The position numbers were made by a program, and so were the translations under genes. Positions 58,093 to 64,000 of a stretch of DNA of 64,000 nt are shown piece by piece. This stretch comes from Symsagittifera roscoffensis. Lineage: Eukaryota > Xenacoelomorpha > Acoela > Convolutidae. The stretch is from the NCBI RefSeq assembly GCF_963678635.1, contig NC_087070.1:42268988-42332987 (forward strand). The letters run 5' to 3'. The notes beneath the pieces are model-generated. The model searched no databases. It was not told where the DNA came from and saw only the letters and a list, made by a program, of their open reading frames with translations. Position 1 is the first letter of the stretch, and every line of letters starts with the position of its first letter.

Positions 58093-58939
58093 GCCAATCC
58101 ATCTAGCTCTGCCTAAATTTTGACCTCTAATACATTGAAGAAACAAGTTGAATTTACTCCTACAGACCGTACCGTTTTACTAACTCTTGTTACTGCCAAT
58201 TTATCTATAAAACCGCAAGTAAAAAACAGTCTGCGCACAAAATCCTTTACACATTCTTTAACAGAAGTTTAGAGGTCGGACTGAACCTTTTGAGAAGTCA
58301 AATAAAGGGTCTTTATTCTCGCGGCAATCAGGTTGGGTAGGCCTGTCATTATTTAAGCGGCGATCAGTGTTTGTTGGAAGCCTTTTCTGTTTCAAATTCG
58401 TTTTATATACTTTAAGTTCTTCAAAATTGTTGTCCAGTGAATTAACGTCCATTTTTCGATTTCGAAACGAAGTTTACGATTGACGCGGCAGTTAATTGAA
58501 TTCTAAAGCAATTTTATATTATTGAGCAAAACTTGCTACCAATTTTTGCATTTCTGGAAATAATTTAATCGCCCTTAACTGAAAAAAAAAATCACATTAT
58601 ATTTGGAATTTTTTCTATTTTTATTTTTTTCAGATTTTTTATTTTCTGTACTTCAGTAGAGCTGAACAGGACTGCTCTTGCAAGCGGTTGTCCTTGTTTT
58701 GTATAGTCTAACTCGATTATTGTCTACTTTTGCTTGCCCCCTTCTACCCTCCCGCCCCTTTCTTTTATCTCCCCTGTTTATCCCAACCCCAGGGGAGAAA
58801 ATTTAAAAAAAACTAAAAGGAAAGGTGCAAATTTTGGCTGATTCAGATTATTATAGCTCCCCAGTCAACTAAAAAAAAGCAAAACTCCAAATATTTGATT
58901 TTAATTTAGTTTTCGCTTCTTTCAATTACTTTGCATCCT
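58093..58939. other. Spacer between LTR fossil and DRC2 3' end
   Basis: Mostly AT-rich with C-rich runs near 58,737-58,795. A minus-strand open frame at 58,258-58,452 reads MDVNSLDNNFEELKVYKTNL and further to DFSKGSVRPLNFC (64 residues). It has no recognised relative and may be chance or a fragment of another element. No AATAAA was clearly placed for DRC2 on the minus strand here. Confidence 0.35.
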
Positions 58940-59349
58940 TCATTGATCAGCCGCAGTTCCATGATTTGGGTTGGCGTAATCCCCTTCTTCATTTCCATCA
59001 GATAATTTCTCCACCATAAGCAATCGATGACATTTGTCATAATCTTCCAACTCGCTAGTTACACTTATGTCTTCCAAGTACAACTTGAGTTGTTTTTTGA
59101 GCCAATCAATCGATCTGTCGTACTGGCTGATTTCGGCTCTTACTATTGCGTCATCTAACACAGTCTTGCTCATTCTTTGCTCCAACTTTTGAACTCGGCT
59201 GTAAATGTGCACGTCTTTATTCAGAGGCTCTTCGAAGTTTTTCCACATTTTCTCATGTAGAACATTCAGTTCAGTCTGGTCCAAATTTCCCTCCTTCAAA
59301 AAAGGTGTGACTTTCTCACTTTCCGACTCCAAACATCGGCACATATGTC
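58940..59349 (-). CDS. DRC2: DRC2 (CCDC65) terminal exon
   Basis: DRC2 is a coiled-coil subunit at the base plate of the nexin-dynein regulatory complex and is needed for motile cilia. The exon opens in phase 1 after ATAAAAG with HMCRCLESESEKVTPF, matching MCRKLETEEEKVLPF of DRC2. It continues EEPLNKDVHIYSRVQKLEQR and DWLKKQLKLYLEDISVTSEL, the counterpart of LKQYLDGISVxEE. It ends GDYANPNHGTAADQ and a stop. The DRC2-typical C-terminal helices are present in the right order and spacing. The acceptor is weak (few pyrimidines). Confidence 0.9.
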
Positions 59350-59802
59350 CTTTTATTAATCAAAACCAAACCGGACATTGGTATGATTATTTTTATATAT
59401 ACTTTTTTGTATTTTATGCTTCTCATTCAAAATTACAATGAGAATTGTTATGGAAAATTTTGCAGTCATGGATGAAAAGTGAAACTTTTTTGTCTATGAT
59501 AACATAATGAAGAGCCCTCGACTACATGCACTTCGATTATAAGAAGTGAGTTTGGACGAAGTTTCAGAGTAATGAACCATCGTACTCAAAATGATCGGGC
59601 CTCAATGATGAAAAATGAAGTTGACAATTTCAATCACATAATTGAATCTGCGGTTTTTACAAAGAAGTTCAATACTGATATCCAGAACCTTAGATCAATC
59701 TGGAAAGCTGCAAAAACGCGAATCAAAAATTAACTTCAAACACATTTGGTCTCATTTTTGTGAAAGCTTAGGTGGACAAAACTGCACACTTAGCCAGCAG
59801 AT

Positions 59803-60247
59803 AGTTGGAAAAGAGTCATGAACGCAAGGAAACAAAAAATACTGGCTTGTTTTTTCGAATTTCAAATTAAAAAATAGATGACCTCAAAGCTCTTTGAACT
59901 TCAAAAACAATTCGTGATTGACGCGATTTTGATAAAAAAATAAACTTAATTTGAGAAAACTAGATCAAAAAGTAATTTTCTTCCGCTGGGAATTCTGCAA
60001 ATTAAATTCTGTTTTCGAAACTGGAAGTCGATCATGTTTTTGTGACCTTCACACCTTTGCTGTTCGATAGTGGAGTTTGCCATCCTTTTAACAAAGGAAA
60101 AGAAATAAATGTTAAAAAAAATCAAAAGTCAATCCGCGAAAAGTCAATTTTTAACATGAACAAATTTTAAGACTTTTTCCAGAAAAAAAATGAACAAAAA
60201 AAATCACTAAGACCTATATAAGAATTTTCACTACCTTCATGACTCGG
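59803..60247. mobile_element. Dispersed MITE copy outside the array
   Basis: The left end is AGTTGGAAAAGAGTCATGAA then CGCAAGG. The right end reads CTACCTTCATGACTCGGG, whose complement gives GAGTCATGAAGG. The interior aligns with the array MITEs (TCGAATTTCAAA, AAAACTAGATCAA, TTTTCGAAACTGG, GACCTATATAAGA). It proves the MITE is a genomic family and not just a feature of the tandem unit. Confidence 0.68.
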
Positions 60248-60330
60248 GTAGAGAAAAAGCGCGGGTCTTACAAAACGGCTAGAGAAAAGTACCCGTGGAT
60301 TAATCAGATGAAATGCTTCATTTTGAGCTT

Positions 60331-61032
60331 CCGGGTTGACCATTCTATTAAGAATTCCCCTATCTTTGAATATGGTTGGAAATTTCTACTATCTTACAAC
60401 TTTTTTTTGTAAAAGTTTCAAGATAACAATTTTTCCCAAATTCCAAAAAAAAACAATTTTAATGTCTTTTTATACAGTAGCTACAGATAAGAATCAATTT
60501 AGGATTTTTTCAATTTTATGCATGTAAAATATTTTTGATGGAGGTTATTGTATGCCTTTCGAACAAAAAATTCCGAAAGAAATTTTTAAAAATATATCTA
60601 GTTTTATGTAATTAGCGGTTAAGAAAATCAACGGACGAATCAAGTGGCATAGCTGCGGACGTGTTGTTTCTGGAGTTCAGGTATAAACAAACAAAATTTC
60701 TAGTTATCAGCAAAAAACCAATTCTATGAATTTAGTGGGTTTTCGGTAATTTCATATGGCGAAGCGGTTCGTTAGTCTACGAGTTTTAATTATTGTACTC
60801 TGCGACAATAGAGAAATTTTAAACTGGTTATAAGCTAAATTTAAAAAATAAATATGCAAAAAATTTTGAAAAAATATAGTAGAAAAAGTTCCTATCGTAC
60901 AATTTTCTTGTAACAGTTTTAGTTGTGTCTCAAAACTTTCCTATCTTGTTTCATTCTTAATGCCTAAAGTTGTAAGAAGTTGTAAGATTCTCATCACAAA
61001 AGTTCTGTTATAGCTACTTTAGGTCAACCCGG
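60331..61032. mobile_element. Inverted-repeat element with CCGGGTTGACC ends
   Basis: CCGGGTTGACC at 60,331 and its exact complement GGTCAACCCGG ending at 61,032 form an 11-bp terminal inverted repeat. Inside, CTTACAACTT near 60,395 and AAGTTGTAAG near 60,965 form a second inverted pair. No protein is coded. No target duplication was seen. CCGGGTTGACC recurs at 53,998. Confidence 0.45.
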
Positions 61033-61133
61033 GCTGTCCATGCTAATAGAATGCCTTTGCTAGTGATATTGATCAGTAACACTTTTTTGGGTTTTTCAAT
61101 TTTCATCATTGAAAAAGATTTAATGGTCAGTTG

Positions 61134-61300
61134 AACTTGAATTTTCGGGTTTCTTCCATTATAGCCCCCCCCCCCCCCCCAAGGTAAATTATAGACCCCC
61201 GAAATACAAAAATCACTGCTTTGGGCGGGAGGCTATAATTTTTTGTTACAAAGCTGGGGGGGGGGGGGGCTATAATGGGAGAAACCCAAAAATTCAAGTT
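61134..61300. mobile_element. Foldback element with ~35-bp inverted repeats and C/G runs
   Basis: AACTTGAATTTTCGGGTTTC on the left pairs with AACTTGAATTTTTGGGTTTC read from the right, and both continue into TYCCATTATAGC and a long C-run. The two arms enclose about 90 bp. The poly-G strand could form G-quadruplexes. It lies in the DRC2 intron 60 bp from the exon donor. It resembles, but is not the same family as, the element at 61,909. Confidence 0.7.
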
Positions 61301-61359
61301 ACGTCTAAGTGTTTCCAGCATCTTATGTTCATGTTTGATCTTGTTTGGATTGTTCTGAC

Positions 61360-61600
61360 CTAATTTGACAATTTTTTCAGCCAGATCCAAACTTTCCTTT
61401 AAGTTTTTCAACGCAGCTTCACTTTCCGTACATAGTTTAGTCAATTGCACGTCTTTGACGCGTTCGTTTTCCTTCAACACTTGTCGTAGCTTCATGTAGA
61501 AATCGAACAGGATCTTCTGTTCTCGTGAGATGGCATTCAAAGTGTTCACGGTTTCTCTGTTGATGCTTCGCACTCGGCTTTTCACAGTCTTCAAGTTGCT
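61360..61600 (-). CDS. DRC2: DRC2 internal exon
   Basis: Coiled-coil segment SNLKTVKSRVRSINRETVNT, ISREQKILFDFYMKLRQVLK, VQLTKLCTESEAALKNLKES and LDLAEKIVKLG, aligning with ALKSKMAANSRECEEQNKRI to ELTRLTVHSNSAIKALQKQI and GERILRLAE of DRC2. The donor is GTCAGA at phase 1, which fits the terminal exon. Two acceptors are possible: CTGCAG, giving a start at 61,600, or GGTTAG 7 bases earlier, giving a start at 61,607 with LQ before SNLK. The second matches the family better (LQDTITALKSK). Which is used is tied to the transposon at the previous donor. Confidence 0.9.
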
Positions 61601-61908
61601 CTGCAGTCTAACCATGACAAAGACCGTTGCAAAAACTGAACTACAAAGTTCTGTTTTTAACATGATTTTGTATACAGGCAAGGAAGTGAAAAAATTCACA
61701 TTGTGATTATTTCAGATGCCAGTTTTTTTTTTAAATTAGGCCACAAAATATGAAGCTAGAGGCAGAAAATTATTCAAATTTGTTGACAGAAAAAATTAGC
61801 CTATAAGGCAATCAAAAATATAATCCTCTCAACCGATCTAATATTATTTTTGTCTTGATTAACCTGACAACCATTTTTGCAACCGTGATTTATTGTCTAC
61901 CTTTCAAC

Positions 61909-62018
61909 GGATGTACTTAACAATCTCCCCCCCCCCTTTTCAAGAAAAAAAGGGGGGGATTCTTTAGTAGGTACAATAGGGGGGGAGGGGGGGGAGAGAG
62001 AGATTGTTAAGTAGATCC
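61909..62018. mobile_element. 110-bp foldback transposon at a DRC2 splice donor
   Basis: The ends are GGATGTACTTAACAATC and, reverse complemented, GGATCTACTTAACAATC, followed by C/T-rich runs. It is flanked by an exact 8-bp direct repeat CTTTCAAC (61,901-61,908 and 62,019-62,026), a target-site duplication. On the DRC2 strand the preinsertion site reads GAAAG/GTAGAC, a good splice donor. An 8-bp duplication is typical of hAT and some related DNA transposons. It is the short sibling of the 50,749-51,428 element. Confidence 0.85.
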
Positions 62019-62026
62019 CTTTCAAC

Positions 62027-62209
62027 TCTCTGTTGTTGGGCGTGATACATTTGAGCGTTACTTTCTCCCAACCTCCTTCTCTTCATCAATTCACTCTTGA
62101 GTCTTCTGGTGTCTGTGTTGAACTTGTAGAGAGTGTCTTCATACTTCCTCCAGTACTCCTCAATCACACTCTCACTCGCTATTCGCACATTCTGCGTCTC
62201 ACGGATACC
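62027..62209 (-). CDS. DRC2: DRC2 exon whose donor was hit by a transposon
   Basis: After ATAATCAG the exon reads GIRETQNVRIASESVIEEYW, RKYEDTLYKFNTDTRRLKSE and RRLGESNAQMYHAQQQR. It is equivalent to LRVQLDGTVEDLWRQFQQAL and KNYNEATEERKIAFESLKLK of DRC2. The ancestral exon probably ended 8 bases later (GTTGAAAG, giving VER) at donor GTAGAC. The foldback insertion separated that donor from the exon by 118 bp. The end given here uses the GT of GTTGAAAG right after AGA. Without splicing, the frame enters the transposon and stops at TAA about 21 codons later. DRC2 exons further 5' were not recognised. Confidence 0.85.
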
Positions 62210-63084
62210 CTGATTATGCAGGTATTATATTTACTGCCAAATTGTTGGCAATATTATTTTCGGTCAACGAATCTGAACAAAGTTATTTTACCTAAAACTG
62301 CTAATTTTGAAGTCTGACATCAATTTTTTTTTCATTTGAGCAAATAAAAAACCATATTAAAAAATCTAATTAACCTATAACAACCGTGTTTTGACCGATA
62401 TTACCAACAATTCGGCGTTAACTATATAATAGACTTCATCCCAGTCGCCTCTTATTTTTTTCGAAATTTTAATTTGCATTGAGTAAAATGTAGTTGGAAA
62501 CCAATTTCGTCGATGCAAATCATTACGAAAACTGTAAAACTGAATCAGTGAATGACTTTGAATCACTTAGCGAGCATGCAAAATAAATCATAATGACAGT
62601 TTTGGGGGCAATTTAATTTTCTGCTTTGTGTGTGGGAGTTCAGAACACATTCATGAGGGTTCTTATTATAGACTAATAGCGCCTCGTCTTACTGCAAAAA
62701 GAGTCGAAGTATTGATATTATAGTAATGTCACGTTAAAACAAAATCATTTTTTTTCTTGTCTTATAGATAGCTTTCTTTATGTTTCGATGGTATTTGCGA
62801 TAATTATATTTGAGTTGACTTTTTATAGATCATAATCCGGAATCACATGTGCCTACCCTTGAATTGAACAATTTGCTGAAAAAAGGGTATAAAAATTTTT
62901 CAAACTTGATATGCAATTGTTTATAGGCACTGTACACAACTAGCGTGGTACACATGCTCTATAAATCGCAGATAAAAATCACATTAGTTTTTTTGAACTT
63001 ACAGTCTGCACGAAAAGCGAGCTAGACAAATTTGAGCAAAACAATGAAACCAAATCAACTTATGATGCAACATGTATGATCTCT
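62210..63084. other. DRC2 intron or 5' flank, nothing recognised
   Basis: AT-rich sequence upstream of the DRC2 exon on its strand. No further DRC2 exon and no repeat was recognised. The open frame on the minus strand at 62,375-62,566 has no family match. Confidence 0.4.
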
Positions 63085-64000
63085 GAATCATAGTTTTAGA
63101 GAAATAGAAACATATTTAAGCGATCTTGAAGACAAACTGATGGCCTTAGCGTTGACGGAAACCTGGTTAAATGAATCATCGAAACTTTTTTTAAACTAAA
63201 TGATTATGAAAACAACTACATGTGCAAAAGAACCAACAGAGGAGGCAGAAGAATTGCTGTTTTTGAGAACAGGTTTTAATCGTGAGGTTATACTGAAATT
63301 TTTAACAGACAAAATTCAACTATTAACAATTCAAACTTAAAAAAGAAAAACAAAATGTTTTTGATATTTTTTTATGAATGACCACAGCATTCCCTTGAGT
63401 TTCTCCTAGAGACGGTCATAAATCACTTACCCGAGCTGAAACTAACCCAATAGCTAAGCATCTGGTGAGCAGAGATTACAAAAAAAAAACAAAATTGATC
63501 TGTCTGAAGGTTTAATAGAAAATCTCAATATGTTTGATCTTACGCTCAAATTGTTACTGAATACCACGAGACAAACAAAACACTGTGATTTCTTTTAAAC
63601 CAAATTTTAAACCGACGTTCCAGTAGAACAGACATCTATCACAGCACTTTTTTCTGGAAAAAAAACTGTATTTAAAGAGGAAATCTAAAAAGCTGTCTCG
63701 CTTTGGCAGGTCACAGAAAAAATGTGATGATGAAAACTTTAAGACATTTTCAATTGAAAATAAGTTATATTTTATAAACAATTGCACCAATTATTTTTAA
63801 GTTTACCCCTCAACGAGACTTTCATTCTACTAACAACTCAACTTCAAAAAATTCCGGATACATTCTTGCCGAATCATGAAATAAAAAGCAGAAAATATAA
63901 CATAACCTGAATTACAAATCAAGTCAAACGTGAAAGAGCAAAAAACACAAACTATACAAAGTTTACCTGCAAAGTCTTATAGATGCGGCAAAATGTTCAA
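63085..64000 (+). mobile_element. LINE 5' region: APE-type endonuclease and linker, decayed, runs off the window
   Basis: REIETYLSDLEDKLMALALT followed by ETWLNESS is the start of an APE-type LINE endonuclease (usual form ALTETWLN). After a frame change near 63,190 the reading continues LNDYENNYMCKRTNRGGRRI then AVF, the family's RxxRxGGGVAIYV. Further fragments in changing frames include ETVINHLPELK at ~63,400. At 63,800-63,990 NETFILLTTQLQKIPDTFLP and ITNQVKRERAKN look like the linker before the RT. Several frameshifts and stops are present, so it is dead. It might be the source type of the satellite's LINE piece, but the segments do not overlap here. Confidence 0.7.

Larger units (their letters stand above)
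59350..61133. other. DRC2 intron with two inserted DNA elements
   Basis: Intron between DRC2 exons 59,349 and 61,360. It carries a MITE of the array family (59,803-60,247) and an inverted-repeat element (60,331-61,032). The remaining sequence is AT-rich without recognised content. Confidence 0.6.

Noticed and set aside
60640-60685. Possible plus-strand mini-exon reading KINGRIKWHSCGRVVSGVQ
   Set aside because: Has AG before and GT after, but lies inside the inverted-repeat element and has no recognised relative.
61150-61280. C/G homopolymer runs as assembly errors
   Set aside because: Run lengths may be inexact, but the flanking inverted arms match over more than 20 bases, so the element itself is real.

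Overview
This window is AT-rich eukaryotic nuclear DNA with GT-AG introns, LINE, SINE and MITE debris and no bacterial-style gene organisation. Three conserved animal-type genes can be recognised: a ferlin (C2-domain membrane-fusion protein), VPS28 (ESCRT-I) and DRC2/CCDC65 (nexin-dynein regulatory complex of motile cilia). This points to an invertebrate metazoan, or a close relative, with motile cilia or flagella. The species cannot be told from the sequence.

Layout. 1-19,202: about 20 tandem copies of a ~955-bp satellite that is itself a piece of a LINE (linker plus front of the reverse transcriptase, minus strand), arranged in higher-order repeats (7 units, then 3 units). 19,588-26,190: a 3.4-kb block in two direct copies, each with a decayed LINE reverse transcriptase. 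26,253-32,067: a LINE of the type with a C-terminal restriction-like endonuclease, flanked by a 16-bp direct repeat. It has a fourfold internal tandem amplification of its RT core and a second LINE inserted in reverse. 32,338-49,964: the 3' part of a ferlin gene on the minus strand, with a complete VPS28 gene on the plus strand inside one ferlin intron. The two genes meet in a 3.26-kb tandem array (37,521-49,500). Each full unit carries the last VPS28 exon, its polyadenylation signal and one ferlin exon, so each of these exons exists three times. 49,965-55,136: mostly non-coding, with a 680-bp inverted-repeat element. 55,137-58,092: fossil of a Ty3/gypsy-type LTR element. 58,940-62,209: last three exons of DRC2 (minus strand). 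A 110-bp foldback transposon with an 8-bp target duplication sits exactly at one of its splice donors. 63,085-64,000: 5' part of another LINE with an APE-type endonuclease, running off the window.

How it fits together. VPS28 exons give a continuous 213-residue protein when GT-AG introns are removed, with every phase matching. The four ferlin coding segments also join in phase into the conserved C2F-to-transmembrane end of the family. The most interesting features are the shared exon-triplicating array of this nested gene pair, and the transposon at the DRC2 splice site. Coordinates were read by eye. Identities are from remembered family signatures, not from searches.
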